This document shows, one piece after another, positions 36,560 to 47,856 of a stretch of DNA of 64,000 nt. The translations under genes and the position numbers were made by a program. The stretch comes from Liopterus haemorrhoidalis (lineage: Eukaryota > Arthropoda > Insecta > Coleoptera > Dytiscidae). The notes under the pieces are model-generated. The model was not told where the DNA came from. It did not search any database and saw only the letters and a program-made list of their open reading frames with translations. Each line of letters starts with the position of its first letter. The stretch's first letter is position 1. The stretch is from NCBI GenBank assembly GCA_963971575.1, contig OZ020619.1, positions 23,876,813 to 23,940,812 on the forward strand. Reading direction: 5' to 3'.

Positions 36560-36812
36560 ATAAATAATGTTCTATCTGATTTCCATAATTATCCAAACAT
36601 ATTTCCATTCGGTTTAAAACATATTCAGACGTAGCTTTAATTATTGTTCCTCTTGTCAAAACTGCAAACTTCTCTAATTCTGTCTATCAAATTTTGTTTG
36701 GTAGCAACTGGTTTAGGGTATACTTTATCTTTAAGATAGCCCCATAAAAAGTAATCTAGAGGTACCAAGTCCGAGGAACGAACGGGCCATTTGTGTGGTC
36801 CATTTGTAGCTA
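36560..36812 (-). pseudogene. mariner-like transposase fragment
   Basis: The minus strand reads WPVRSSDLVPLDYFLWGYLK then DKVYPKPVATKQNLIDRIRE. This is the block around the third catalytic Asp (SSDLVPLDYFLWG) of a mariner relative, similar to the one at 44734-45096. Nothing upstream remains. The gypsy LTR cuts it off. Confidence 0.65.
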
Positions 36813-36983
36813 TGTATTACGTTTGTAATTGGACATTTAATTAAAGACAGCGATTAATATTAGACTTTTATTACAACACAACAATAGACATTATGCTCTC
36901 TATATGCTGACTAACGACGCCTCGCCACGGGATGCCGGTATGGCAGTTTTCCATACCATACAAAAGTAGGCGGGAATTCAACA
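36813..36983 (-). mobile_element. gypsy-type 3' LTR
   Basis: On the minus strand the segment starts TGTTGAATTCCCGCC directly after a purine tract (AGTAGGGGGAGAAA) and ends near CGTAATACA. It contains an AATAAA about 60 bp before its end. It follows a gypsy coding end, and the 5' LTR was not found in the window. Confidence 0.6.
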
Positions 36984-38080
36984 TTTCTCCCCCTACTTAG
37001 ATTATAGGTTTATACGGCAAGGTGGTTTGACAATTCTGCCTGATTTAGTTTTTATCTTCTCAGGACCCGTGGAAGTGTCTGTGCCTATTACGTAATTTTT
37101 AGTATTTACATTGTTAGGCAAAATTGTTTCCTGTTGCGGTCTGATTACAGGCTCTTTACTTTCTGTACTATCACTAGTGTTCTTATTGCCTATAGAAGGC
37201 TGAGTCTGAGGATTCTGAACTGGCTGTTCTGAAAAACAACTTAAGGACAAAGATTTAGTACTCAAAGTATTGTCTATTTCCATACGTAAACGCAAACAAT
37301 CAGCATGTACATATTTTAAAACTTTTTGTACTTGAAGGTTGTATGTACCTTATGACTTTTATTATTTTTCTTTCCTCCCAATTTTTATTCTGAACATTTT
37401 TCACATACACTGTATCATTGACCTTAAAAAGTGTAGTTTTAACATTATTATTTCTAGTTTTTACATTAATGGTTGGTTTATATACGGAACAAGAATATGG
37501 AATGGGAAATAAGAATAGTACACAAGAATAAAAAATATGAAACCGTTTATATCGTACATAACATTTTGTCGCTGCGCCTGCGTACTTTCGTTGGTCTATG
37601 TTTAACGGTTGTCACTTGACAGGTTGTTGTGTTTAATATAACCTTTAAAAAAATTTCGTGTTCAGTAAAATGGATTCAGAAGATTTTGTAAATTTATTTG
37701 CTTGTGTTTACATATTATATTGTTGTTTCCAACCTTCTGATCATACTGGAAAACATCTGTTGAACAAATTTTATTACGGCAGACATTTTGACCGCTGTAC
37801 GCATGCTTCTCGTCTCTTATTCTTGGAATAGGAATAAAATGTTAAATGTTACCAACTATTCTTGTGTTCAGGTTAAATTTCATTCCTACATAAACCGATA
37901 TACGGCGCAGCCATGTTTTAACATCTTGTGTACTATTCTAATTTTCTATTCCTTATTCTTGTTCCGTATATAAACCAACCACAACATCAATATTAGATGG
38001 TTTTAACAAATCAAATCAAGTTTTAGGCTTATTTTTAACATTAGAACACTCTGTAGCGATCATTTCAATCGTTTTTCAAT
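36984..38080 (-). pseudogene. gypsy retrotransposon pol end, interrupted by a MITE
   Basis: The minus strand carries the region behind the integrase core: IEMIATECSNV (about 38075-38040), then after the MITE FKVNDTVYVKNVQNKNWEER (about 37430-37370). This is followed by the phrase read as VHADCLRLRMEID around 37320-37275 and a tail ending KTKSGRIVKPPCRINL with a stop at 37002. The HADxLR.R and RPP/KPPxRLNL endings are typical of gypsy/mdg-type elements. Stops and frame changes occur. Integrase catalytic residues, RT and gag are absent. Confidence 0.6.
37471..37980. mobile_element. MITE with ~55-bp TIRs inside gypsy remnant
   Basis: GGTTGGTTTATATACGGAAC begins both ends. The inverted similarity continues about 55 bp (through AGAATAGTACACAAG). 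The gypsy frame continues on both sides. The TSD is not clear. Confidence 0.75.
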
Positions 38081-38989
38081 ATTTTTATCATATATAAGGA
38101 TATAAAATGTTTACAGTTTCCGGTTTACATTCAGAAAAAAAAAAATAAATAAAATAAACGCTATTGAATGGATCTAAAACTATGCATTTTAATTTAAAAA
38201 ATATGTACTTCGGCTTGAAAACCACTGGTTTTAAAAAATATTTTCTTCTATAAGCAGATGTTCCCTTTGGTCTCCTACAACTTTGTGAATAACAAAGTTG
38301 TAGGTGTTATTCAGTATTCTTTTGTATCTCTAATAATAATAAAAAAAATAATGGCGGTATCCCTTTTCGTTGTTACCCTTTACGTTAAATTTAAAAACTA
38401 TACGCATTGAGACATCAACAAAAATAATTAACAAGAAAATTGAATTGTTATAATAATACAGTACTGTACTGTAATACAAATATGTATCTGAATATGGACT
38501 CTCTTTTAGGAGTACTTAATATTTTTAAATCGTGGGTAACTAAAACTGCGGTTCATATAGCGAATATGAGGCACTTACTGTATACAAGTGTATATTAACA
38601 TATTGACTACGACACGTGTATATTAGTATACATACTTAGAGTTCAACAGCTTTCAGTTTACAGTACAAATACTATACACGCTACTGTCTGAAATAATTTC
38701 GTTTTGTGTCACCGCTGAGTATATGAATTTTTATGATTATTTTTTAATACCATAGAAATAAAAACAAAAATCAATTTAGATTTAGTTTGTTTTTGATGAT
38801 TTTTTCCCTTTTGAATTATATACAAGTTTCGAGGTTATGCCAAATGATATATTAGAGAATTTTGGTTCACCAGTTAATTACATAATTTCTTTATTTAATG
38901 CTTAATCTACGTAATACTTAATTTACTTATTTTATCCGTAGGCCTTTTTACCATTTTTTGGTGTCAATCTGACAATTGACAATTCGAGA

Positions 38990-39240
38990 ATTATTCTTGA
39001 GGTGTCATTTTAGTTCTTTGCTACTTTTTCTATTTTCTGCCATAGTCCTCGTTTCTTCTCATTCCACCCCTCTTCTTGCAACAGCTATTTAATTTTCTTC
39101 CCATGTTCGTCTTTGTCTTTCCCTGATTTTTTTGTGTGTCTGTTTCAAAAACTCTTTCCTCTCTTTTATTGTCCATTATGCAAACATGTCCGTACCACCT
39201 CAACTGACTTTGTTCAACTGTTTGCTCTACGGGCACCGTT
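38990..39240 (-). pseudogene. LINE C-terminal fragment
   Basis: The minus strand reads QSQLRWYGHVCIMDNKREER followed by a basic GKTKTNMGRKL stretch. This is the familiar RT C-terminal phrase Q.RW.GHV.RM..R...RV of craniata/RTE-like LINEs. No catalytic motif. Confidence 0.55.
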
Positions 39241-39844
39241 CCAAGATTTTCTATATGCTGTATTCCTAATTATATTTCATTTCGTTTTTCTTACTATCTT
39301 CCTTTCTTGGGTATCAAATTTCTTTCTCTTTTTACTAATATAAATTTTCTTTAATTTATCTCAGTATATTAGAAATTGACTAGAGATTTAATTTATATCT
39401 ATGTTTAATTTCCCCGTTACTTTCTTTTGAATCGATGTACTCCAGGTTGTTTTTGAATGTTCTCATCTTCGACTATCCTGAGGGTTCCAGTTGAGTGCCC
39501 TTTTAGCATTTACCTTGTTTACAGACTTTAACTTCGGATGTTAAATCACTAATGATCTCAAGTTATCTCTTAACTCAATTTAAAATGATATGATTATGTA
39601 GGTTGTTTTGACTGGAGTTAAGCTATAATACACTTTTTTTTAATATATTGTTTTTATACTTTGCATAAGTGAATTACAATAAGCCTAGAGTTCGTTTGAC
39701 CTTCAATTAAATCGAAACTTCTGTCCGTTTATATGTAGGTTTAAAATAATGCGCATCTCTAACTCCGAGAGTAGCACTGCATGTAAACAAGGTAATTGTT
39801 GTCTTGGCGCCTCTGGATTACTCCTATCCATTTTTTTTTTTGCG
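39241..39844. other. AT-rich spacer
   Basis: No supported gene or element. Confidence 0.4.
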
Positions 39845-39965
39845 TATGCTACTAAGGCAATTTGTCAGGTTAATACTATTTGTTGAAAATTTAGTACCTG
39901 AACGGGATTCGAACCCGAGACCTTAAAAACGCATCCATACTACGCTACGCCGATCGGCCTATTCA
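39845..39965 (-). repeat. tRNA-derived SINE, uninterrupted copy
   Basis: On the minus strand GGCGTAGCGTAGTATGG (A-box region) precedes GGTCTCGGGTTCGAATCCCG (B box, GGTTCGAATCC) by about 35 nt. The same unit, cut by a hAT, is at 7335-9170. It lacks a clean acceptor stem, so it is a SINE head and not a tRNA gene. Confidence 0.65.
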
Positions 39966-40740
39966 GTTTAATTTGTGTTTTGATCTCTAAGCCAATCTGT
40001 TCTTGATTGATTCGCTTCAGTAGGTACTTATACTAAACGTCACCGGTCAGCATATACTTAAACTTATACGTAAGCAGCGAATTATGAAGACTTGTTGGCG
40101 ATTTGTTAGGTCTTTAGTTACATATCACATTTCACAACCGTACAACTGTACGGACTTCACTGATGTAAGTGTTTGCATTATCTTTTTTTATCTGATCCTA
40201 ATTTATGCATAGAAATAAGACATGTACTTGAACAAGAATAATCGCTAAATAAAATAAGATTTTTTTTTTGTAAATGTAGCAAACAAGCGAAATGTTTGTT
40301 TAGCATCTCGCTAAAACATGTCACTTTTTGTCATAATTCAACTCGCAACAGTTTAATATAATAATTGTTATATAGTGTACTACACAACATTTATAACGAT
40401 GTGGTTATTATTCAGAGTTCTTTTATAATGTATTTTTGTTAAATAGTTTTAAGATTTAATTTCATATCGATGTTTTATGATTGAACTATATTAAAATATA
40501 TGTGTTAATTAGAAAGTCTTAGTATTTATTTATTTTCTGTTTATAACACTCCACGACGTATTCCTATTTCTAATCTCCATTGTCTTGGCGTTGCTCTTCG
40601 CTGAGACCTCTTCATCTTTTTTCGAATTCTTTCTATCTAGAGTTACAAGATCCTATAATAATAATAATAGGTATCTAACGCTTAGCTGACGTACAAGGGC
40701 AGAGAAGGTAAGTTTTCCGTTCTAGGCCTCCGAACATAAA
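39966..40740. other. AT-rich spacer
   Basis: Nothing recognised. Confidence 0.4.
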
Positions 40741-40918
40741 GTCTATTCCAAACGATTAGGTGGAACTAGATTTTCAAATCTAGCAATTTTTATAGATTGA
40801 TTGAAGCTTTTGATAATTTTGTTCAGGAAAAGCCAACTTCAATATATAAAAAAATAGCTAATGACAACTTACAAAAATGTAAATTCCAGTTAGTTGCGCT
40901 TAATCGTTTGGAATAGCC
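40741..40918. mobile_element. 178-bp MITE
   Basis: CTATTCCAAACGATTAGGTG faces CTATTCCAAACGATTAAGCG (reverse complement). No coding sequence. TSD not evident. Confidence 0.65.
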
Positions 40919-41379
40919 TGTAGATATATTGTGTTAAATTAATCTAATAGACAATGAATCGACATCTTTCAAGACATTGAAAAAATATATTTATTATTAG
41001 TGAAAATAAAATATAATAAAATTCTAGATGCTACATTATATCAAAAAGTTGTCTATTAGAATAGTTTCGATTTTGCCACCTTGGCGCTGCAATCTTAACC
41101 CTTAAATAACAACATGCAGCATTTTTGTCTTTGTAGATAAGACGGAGTCATATGTGACCCCACATAAAAACTAGACAATTCTTAATAAAAAAAATATTTT
41201 AGAAATGGCAATGAACAATGAAATATTTTCCATAAAAAAAATCATAAGAACAAATTAAAGTGATTAATTACAAAACTGGCATATGCTTAAACTATGCTCT
41301 ACACATATGTTCCTATTGCACTTTACGCACTTATGGCGGCCTTCTGGAAATAAGTTTTAAAGCAGGATTGTAAATATTA

Positions 41380-42241
41380 GATTGGTAGATTAGAAAGGCA
41401 TTAATAGCTCCTCCATCAATCATGTCGTAAAAAATTCGAAGCGGCCATCTTTTAGTTCTTCTGGAAACCGATTTTGAGAGACATAATTGATCGAAAGTAT
41501 CGACCCCGCCTTTTGTAGAGTTGTAAAACGAATTAATTTCAGGTTTTTGTTAATTCATCAATACTTTTACTATCATGCATTGACGACAAAAACAGAATTA
41601 TTTTATTTTCCTAGGGAAATGTGATACTATAGATATACGTGAAACATGAATCTGTTTTTACTCATTACAGCTTTAAGCACTGCAGGCCCATATTGTTTGG
41701 ACCACAGGTCATCAATAATTACATGGTTTTGTTGCAATTCCCCACTTATGTATAGTAAGCCCAATAAGGCATATATTTCTATTTTATTGGTTCCCGAAAT
41801 GTAACGTTGACTTTGGAATTTGACTGCATTTCTAGCAATTTTTTAGTTCGTGTGTTCTGTAATAATATCTAAAATAGCTGCATCGAAACATAATTTCCAG
41901 GCATCAGGTTCTGTCGTCGCTTTACGGGCTTCGCTTTTTAGTCCAGGGAGGTGTGCAACTATGTTTTTCTTTGCTGTACCTGTATTTTTTGAAGAAAATG
42001 AAGTGTTATACCATTTATAACCATTTTTTCCGTGTATAATTTTACTTCTATCGCCGGAAGAATCATCATTATCTGAATGATCTGATTCAGCACTAACTTC
42101 GTCTTCATTTACTTCATCTTCCGTTTCGTAGTCATCACTTTCTTTTTCATCAGAATCCAGTGACAACGCATCTAAACATTCAGCGTCGGATTCTTCCGCT
42201 TCACATTGTCTAACAATATCTTCAAGCTCTTTTTCGTTCAA
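41380..42241 (-). pseudogene. piggyBac transposase, deleted and broken
   Basis: The frame 42241-41843 begins with a Met and an acidic region (DSDEKESDDYETEDEVNEDE) and goes on to YKWYNTSFSS, NIVAHLPGLKSEARKA and WKLCFDAAILDIITEHTN, matching the N-terminal part of piggyBac transposases. After stops, a later block at about 41475-41390 reads SRRTKRWPLRIFYDMIDG then AINAF, the RRW..F..L.D...NA block from the C-terminal half. The catalytic Asp region between these is largely missing. Confidence 0.8.
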
Positions 42242-42478
42242 ATAATGACTACTTGAAACAATTTTTTAAAACACTTAAACAACAACACGGGCGGTATGTA
42301 ACCCTAACAGGATCTACTGCAAAAACTGTGAACGACACAAACTCGACAAGGTCACAATAATTACTGCCCACTAAGCTAAGCAGGTAGATAAAAGCATTGC
42401 CCGGTAGCGCCACGTTGTTTAAAATTGGCACCAAATTTAAATGTTACGGGGTCCGCATAGACCCTATGTTGTCATTTA

Positions 42479-42672
42479 TGTTGGAGTATGACGACAACTC
42501 TGAATTAATATATAGTTATCCATGACATGTAATATGTATGTTGTTATGTACAGATATAATTGTTGTTGTTATTAAAAATATTTATGAAGTATATGTGTCA
42601 CTAATATTCTATGAACCTTTATTTAATATATAAAGGGTTCTAGAAAGAAGTACAAGTGTACAGATTCCAACA
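42479..42672 (+). repeat. copia 5' LTR
   Basis: 194 bp, identical by eye to 47663-47856. Confidence 0.97.
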
Positions 42673-42674
42673 TT

Positions 42675-42688
42675 GGTTATGGGCCCAG
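42675..42688 (+). promoter_or_regulatory. copia primer-binding site
   Basis: GGTTATGGGCCCAG is complementary to the anticodon stem-loop of initiator tRNA-Met. This is the internal tRNA priming known from Drosophila copia. It begins two bases after the LTR. Confidence 0.8.
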
Positions 42689-42757
42689 GAAAAGCAGCAC
42701 GTTATTATTATTGCCCAGTCTAATTGGTTATTAGAACATAATAATATAAAATAAATA

Positions 42758-44363
42758 ATGGGCGAAATGAATGAAACAAAATTCATGATTGCTAAGCTGA
42801 CTGATAGTAACTACCAGCCATGGAAGTTTAAAGTTAAAATGGTTCTCATTAGAGATGAAATATGGTCAGTAATTAATGAAGAAGTTCCCGAACAAAAGCC
42901 AGATGGGTGGAAAAGAAAAGATGAGAAAGCTCAAACAATTATTTCCCTGAGCATTGATGATAATCAAATAGTACATATTTATAATTGCAAGACTGCGAGA
43001 GAAATGTGGCTAGCTCTACAGAAAGTTCACGAAAGAGCAAATTTAAGCAATAAACCGTATCTCCTAAGGAAGTTATATCAAACAAAACTAGAAAAAGGTC
43101 AAGAAATGCAAGAATTTATAAGAGAAACTCTCGAAATGGTAGAGAAACTGAGAGGAATTGGAGAAGAAATAAAGGACTTTCACATAACAGCTCTTCTTCG
43201 TGGAGGGTTACCACAAGAATATAGTACATTAGTAACTGCTCTAGATGCTCGTCCTGATGACGAACTTACGTTAGAGTACGTCAAAGGAAAGTTAATAGAT
43301 GAATATAAGAGAAGAAACGGAGATACGAGAAAAGGTGAAGAATCTGTTTTGAAGGTATATAACAAGAACAGTAAAGAAAGAAACGAAACTAGGGAATTAC
43401 GTGAATGTTTTATATGCAAAAAACCAGGACATATAAAATACAACTGTAAGTTTTGGAAGGATAGAATGAAATATGGAAAGAATAAAACGAGTTTTCAAAA
43501 AGCCAAGACTGCAGTAGATGATAATGCGACTGAATATGAAGTAAGTTTTGGAATATCAGCTAGTGAGCTATCAGAAATCAACTGGTACGTTGATTCAGGA
43601 GCTACTAGTCATATGACAAGTAACAAGAAATTCTTTACGAATTTTACGAGATCAAAACCGCAAAGAATTACCGTCGCAAATGGCCAATTTATGATTTCTC
43701 ATGGATGTGGAGATGGATATTTAAAATGTAAAATCCATAACAATAATGTAAAGAATATCCTTGTCAGAGATGTTCTGTATGTACCAGAGCTTCAAGGAAG
43801 TTTGTTATCAGTTAAAAAGCTAACTTCCAAAGGCCATACTGTTTTATTCAGAGGTAAGTCCTGTATAATAAAAAATAATAATATAATTGAAGCACTTGGT
43901 AAGGTAGACAAAGATCTCTACAAATTGTCTTGTGAAGACGTCGAAGTCGCTTGTATTTCAAAAGAAAAGTCAAGCTGTATTCATGTCTGGCACAGACGAT
44001 TTGGACATAGAAATTTGGAAGACATTAAACATATGATGAAAAACAATTTAGTAGATGGACTAAATATAAATAAGTGCGACTGTGAAGAAAGACAATGCGA
44101 CAGCTGCATAAAAGGGAAATTGATCAAGAAACCATTTCTGAAGAAACGAGAATTCAGAACCAAAAGCATTTTAGAATTAATACATTCGGACTTATGTGGT
44201 CCAATGGAAGTAATGACACCTGGAAAGAAATTATATTTTTTGACATTCATCGATGACTTTTCTAGATATACAGTTTTATATTTATTAAACTCAAAGGAAG
44301 AAGTTCCAGAAAAATTGGAAGAATATATTTTAAAGGTTTATAATAAATTTGGAAAGAAACCAA
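42758..44363 (+). pseudogene. copia gag-pol, first part (to integrase)
   Basis: One open frame from an ATG. The N-terminal region is gag of the UBN2 type (LTDSNYQPWKFKVKMVL near residue 14 on). A zinc knuckle follows (C217, C220, H225, C230), then protease with DSG at 279-281 (WYVDSGATSHM), the integrase HHCC region from about His409, and the first integrase catalytic Asp near 478 (HSDLCGP). Coding sequence stops at 44363, where an 8-bp TSD marks a 938-bp insertion. The downstream residues in this frame to 44500 are transposon-derived. Host sequence continues in frame at 45310. Confidence 0.93.
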
Positions 44364-44475
44364 GGCTAGACCAGGGATTAGATTGCTACAACCTTACAAA
44401 ATTTCTTTGTAGATGGCAGCACATAACAATCTTACTAAATAATTCAAGGATTATCAGTGGCTGTAAAACAATGGT

Positions 44476-44603
44476 GCGAGCTACCCATCTTCTAGTTTAA
44501 TGACAAAACACTATCTTAGGTTAGGTTAGGTTAGTAAGGGTTTGGTTAGAAAAAGCCGAGCGAAGCGAGCTACCCATCTTCTAGTTTAATAACAAAACAC
44601 TAT
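44476..44603. repeat. 39-bp direct repeat flanking (TTAGG)4-like run
   Basis: GCGAGCTACCCATCTTCTAG recurs at 44476 and 44565 and continues to CACTAT with one difference. Between them lies TTAGGTTAGGTTAGGTTAG and GAGCGAAGCGAG. Confidence 0.85.
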
Positions 44604-44628
44604 ATGTTTCAAGAAACTCGCGCTTATA

Positions 44629-45192
44629 ATGGGTGTTTTTTTTAGAGGTATAGAACTTTAAATTGCAATAAAACAACGATGGATTATTCGATTGACATGA
44701 ATTTTTTTTTATTCGAAAGATAATCTTGTGGCATTACATTTTAAATGTGATTTCTGGCATATGACCGCCACGGCTGGCTCGGATGTAGTCCAATCTGGAC
44801 GTCCAATTTTCGATGACTTTTTCCAACATTTGTGGCCGTATATCGGCAATAACACGGCGAATGTTGTCTTCCAAATGGTCAAGCGTTTGTGGCTTATCCG
44901 CATAGACCAATGACTTTACATAGCCCCACAGAAAGTAGTCCAGCGGTGTTAAATCACAAGATCTTGGAGGCCAATTCACAGGTCCAAAACGTGAAATTAG
45001 GCGGTCACCAAACGTGTCTTTCAATAAATCGATTGTGGCACGAGCTGTGTGACATGTTGCGCCGTCTTGTTGGTATGATTTAATGTAATGCCACAAGATT
45101 ATCTTTCGAATAAAAAAAAATTCATGTCAATCGAATAATCCATCGTTGTTTTATTGCAATTTAAAGTTCTATACCTCTAAAAAAACACCCGT
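44629..45192 (-). mobile_element. mariner-type MITE with ~105-bp TIRs
   Basis: 44629-44735 and 45083-45192 are near-identical inverted copies (tips ATGGGTGTTTTTTTTAGAGG and ACGGGTGTTTTTTTAGAGGT), flanked by TA. Length 564 bp. It lies within the 44364-45301 element. Confidence 0.9.
44734..45096 (-). pseudogene. mariner relative transposase, C-terminal third
   Basis: The minus-strand frame reads SYQQDGATCHTARATIDLLK (second catalytic Asp), then FGPVNWPPRSCDLTPLDYFL (third catalytic residue block), then IENWTSRLDYIRASRGGHMP at the usual C terminus. The first catalytic Asp and the DNA-binding half are deleted. The remaining frame is open. Confidence 0.85.
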
Positions 45193-45301
45193 TATAATAA
45201 TTCCGCCTGTTTAGAACCATCGTATGTAAAACAAAACATGTGCGATGTAAGGCGGTGTGACGTATGCACAGTTGTGTAGCAATCTATCCCCGGGTTATAC
45301 C

Positions 45302-47647
45302 GAAACCAAACATTTTACGATCAGATAATGGTGGAGAGTATAAAGGTAAGAAAACTCAATGTATTTTAAAGAAACATGGAATAGCGTTTGAGACAACAGT
45401 ACCGTACACACCTCAACAAAATGGGATTGCTGAGCGCAAAAATAGAACGCTGACTGAGTGTGCTCGATCTATGTTATCAGACGCTGGATTACCTAAAAAA
45501 TATTGGGGCGAAGCCATAAATACGGCTCATTATATACAAAATCGCCTTTCTATACGGCTCATTATATACAAAATCGCCTTTCTACTAAAATAACGCAGAA
45601 GACTCCTTTCGAGTTATGGCATGGTAAGAAACCAAAAGTCAATCATTATAAAATTTTTGGAAGCAAAGCTTATTTTTATATTCCTAAAGAAAAAAGGCTG
45701 AAATGGGATCCTAGAGCACAAGAAGGTATTTTTGTCGGTTACTGTGAAGTATCCGGAGGATATAGAATACTTAATACGCAAACAAACAGAATAACAATAA
45801 GTAGAACAGTAAAATTCGATGAAGATGTCCCGTCGTCAAGGAAACAAATTAAAACATTAAATTTGACAGATACTGTCAAAATGGAAGAAAAAGAATATGA
45901 AATAGAAGCTGGAATGAAAAATGAAACAGACAATATCGCAAACAACAGGAAAGACTATTACACATCTGTTGAATGTGAAGATAAGTCTGAAAATGAAGAA
46001 AATCAAGAATCTGAAACAGAAGAAATAAGAAGTTCAAGAAGAACAAATAAGGGAGTTCCACCACAAAGACTTGGTTACATTGCTCAATTCAAAGATATAG
46101 AAGAACCAGCATCATGGAAAGAAATGATGAACATGACAGAAAAAGAAAAAGAAAAATGGATTGAAGCAACAAAAGAAGAAATGAAATCACTTGAAGAAAA
46201 TAATACTTGGGAATTAGCAGAACTACCAGAAGGAAAAAGAGCAATTCGTAATAAATGGGTGTTTAAAATAAAATTTAACTCCGAAGAAAAACTAGAAAAG
46301 TACAAAGCAAGGTTAGTGGCAAAAGGCTACAGTCAAAAGTACGGGGAAGATTATGATTCCACTTTTGCTCCCGTAGTCAAACAAAGTTCTGTAAGAATAC
46401 TTTTGTCTGTTGCTGCAGTTCGAAAAATGAAACTTAGACATTTTGACGTAAAAACAGCCTTTCTTAACGGCGATATAACAGAAGAGCTCTATATGGAACT
46501 GCCGGAAGGGCATGAAAAATATGGCAGTAACTTGGCATGCAAACTTAAGAAGTCGTTATATGGGCTTAAACAGTCAGCCCGAGCATGGAACATAAAATTT
46601 AATGATACTCTAACAGAAATTGGTTTTAATCGAAGTCAAGCAGACCCATGTTTTTATTATAAAAATGAAAATAAAAAACGTACATATATTCTATGTTATG
46701 TAGACGATCTGCTAGTATCTTATGAAGATGAGAAAGAAATAGAAAGCTTAAAAATGAAGTTAAAAGATTACTTTGAAATAAAAGATCTTGGCGAAGCGAA
46801 GTATTATTTAGGAATCAAGATAGAAAGGAAAAACAATGGAGATTATCTAATTTGTCAAGACAACAAAATAAACAAAATTTTAGAAACATTTGGAATGTCA
46901 AATGCCAAAGGTGCGTCAACTCCTATGGACACACAATATCATAAACTGAAGGGAAAAGAAGATATACTCCCCAATAATGAACAATATAGAAAAGCAGTGG
47001 GGGCATTGCTGTTTATTGCGACAAATACACGACCTGATATTTCAGCATCACTGGGAATCTTATGTAGACAAGTGAGTAAACCTAGAAACAGAGACTGGGT
47101 TGCACTGAAGAGAATAATGAGATATTTGAAACAGACGAAGGACATGAAATTATTATTTTCAGGGGAAGGAAATTTAGAATTGACAGGTTTTGTGGATTCA
47201 GATTGGGCTGGAGATATAAAAGATCGTAAGTCAACCAGTGGCTATTTATTTAAAGTAGGACAGAACACAGTCTCTTGGTCCAGCAAGAAACAGTCTGCTG
47301 TATCTTTGTCATCAACAGAGGCAGAATACGTGGCAGCAGCTTCTGCAAGTCAAGAGCTTCTGTGGTTAAGACAAATTCTTGAAGATTTTGGGTTGAAGCA
47401 AGATTGCCCAACTATAATTTATGAGGACAATCAAAGCTGTATAAAATTAACGGAATCTGAAGGTATAAATTCACGAACAAAACATATTGACGTACGCTGT
47501 CATCATTTGCGTAATTTGACAGATCGTGGAATAATGACATTACAATATTTGGCAACTGATAAGATGATAGCGGATGCATTAACGAAAGCTTTGCCCAAAC
47601 CTAGGTTTGTAAATTTACGATCTCAGATGGGATTATTAATGGAATAA
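45302..47647 (+). pseudogene. copia pol, second part (integrase end, RT, RNase H)
   Basis: After the insertion the frame resumes with the second integrase Asp (SDNGGEY, Asp codon 45324-45326) and catalytic Glu in AERKNRTL. A 32-bp tandem duplication at 45520-45583 then shifts the frame. The frame that continues is otherwise open to 47647: KPKVNHYKIFGSKAY, KRAIRNKWVFKIK at the RT start, YVDD at 46697-46708, and RNase H with DSDWAGD and SSTEAEY. Two lesions, the insertion and the duplication, inactivate the polyprotein. Apart from these I see no stop. Confidence 0.93.
45520..45583 (+). repeat. 32-bp tandem duplication in copia pol
   Basis: Two exact adjacent copies of a 32-bp unit starting ATACGGCTCATTATATAC. 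As 32 is not a multiple of three, the reading frame shifts. Confidence 0.95.
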
Positions 47648-47662
47648 GTTGTCGAGTGGGGG

Positions 47663-47856
47663 TGTTGGAGTATGACGACAACTCTGAATTAATATATAGT
47701 TATCCATGACATGTAATATGTATGTTGTTATGTACAGATATAATTGTTGTTGTTATTAAAAATATTTATGAAGTATATGTGTCACTAATATTCTATGAAC
47801 CTTTATTTAATATATAAAGGGTTCTAGAAAGAAGTACAAGTGTACAGATTCCAACA
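47663..47856 (+). repeat. copia 3' LTR
   Basis: 194 bp, identical by eye to the 5' LTR. Followed by TSD ATTTA. Confidence 0.97.

Larger units (their letters stand above)
36199..38355. repeat. ~150-bp inverted repeats enclosing a hAT-like pair, mariner, gypsy and MITE fragments
   Basis: 36199-36345 and 38196-38355 are inverted copies (shared ATCTGCTTATAGAAGAAAAT). Inside the arms, TAGTGGTTCTCAAGC (36303) and, inverted, CAGTGGTTTTCAAGC (38239) look like hAT ends inserted near the centre of an older palindromic element. Confidence 0.55.
44364..45301. mobile_element. Unclassified DNA transposon with 8-bp TSD inside copia integrase
   Basis: GAAACCAA is duplicated at 44356-44363 and 45302-45309. 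The left end GGCTAGACCAGGGATTAGAT and the right end, reverse complemented, GGTATAACCCGGGGATAGAT both lead into AGATTGCTACA. GG-type tips with an 8-bp TSD recall Merlin, but no transposase supports that. It carries TTAGG units (44516-44534), a direct repeat (44476-44514, 44565-44603) and a mariner MITE. Confidence 0.8.
42479..47856 (+). mobile_element. Ty1/copia LTR retrotransposon, young copy
   Basis: Two 194-bp LTRs (42479-42672 and 47663-47856) read identically, begin TGTTGG and end CCAACA, and are flanked by the 5-bp TSD ATTTA (42474-42478, 47857-47861). A polypurine GAGTGGGGG precedes the 3' LTR. It sits in the tip of the piggyBac. Identical LTRs indicate a recent insertion, yet the element has since acquired its own insertion and a short duplication. 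Confidence 0.97.

Noticed and set aside
39900..39965. Possible tRNA gene on the minus strand
   Set aside because: A and B boxes are present but the acceptor stem does not pair and a second copy sits at 7335-9170, so it is a SINE head.
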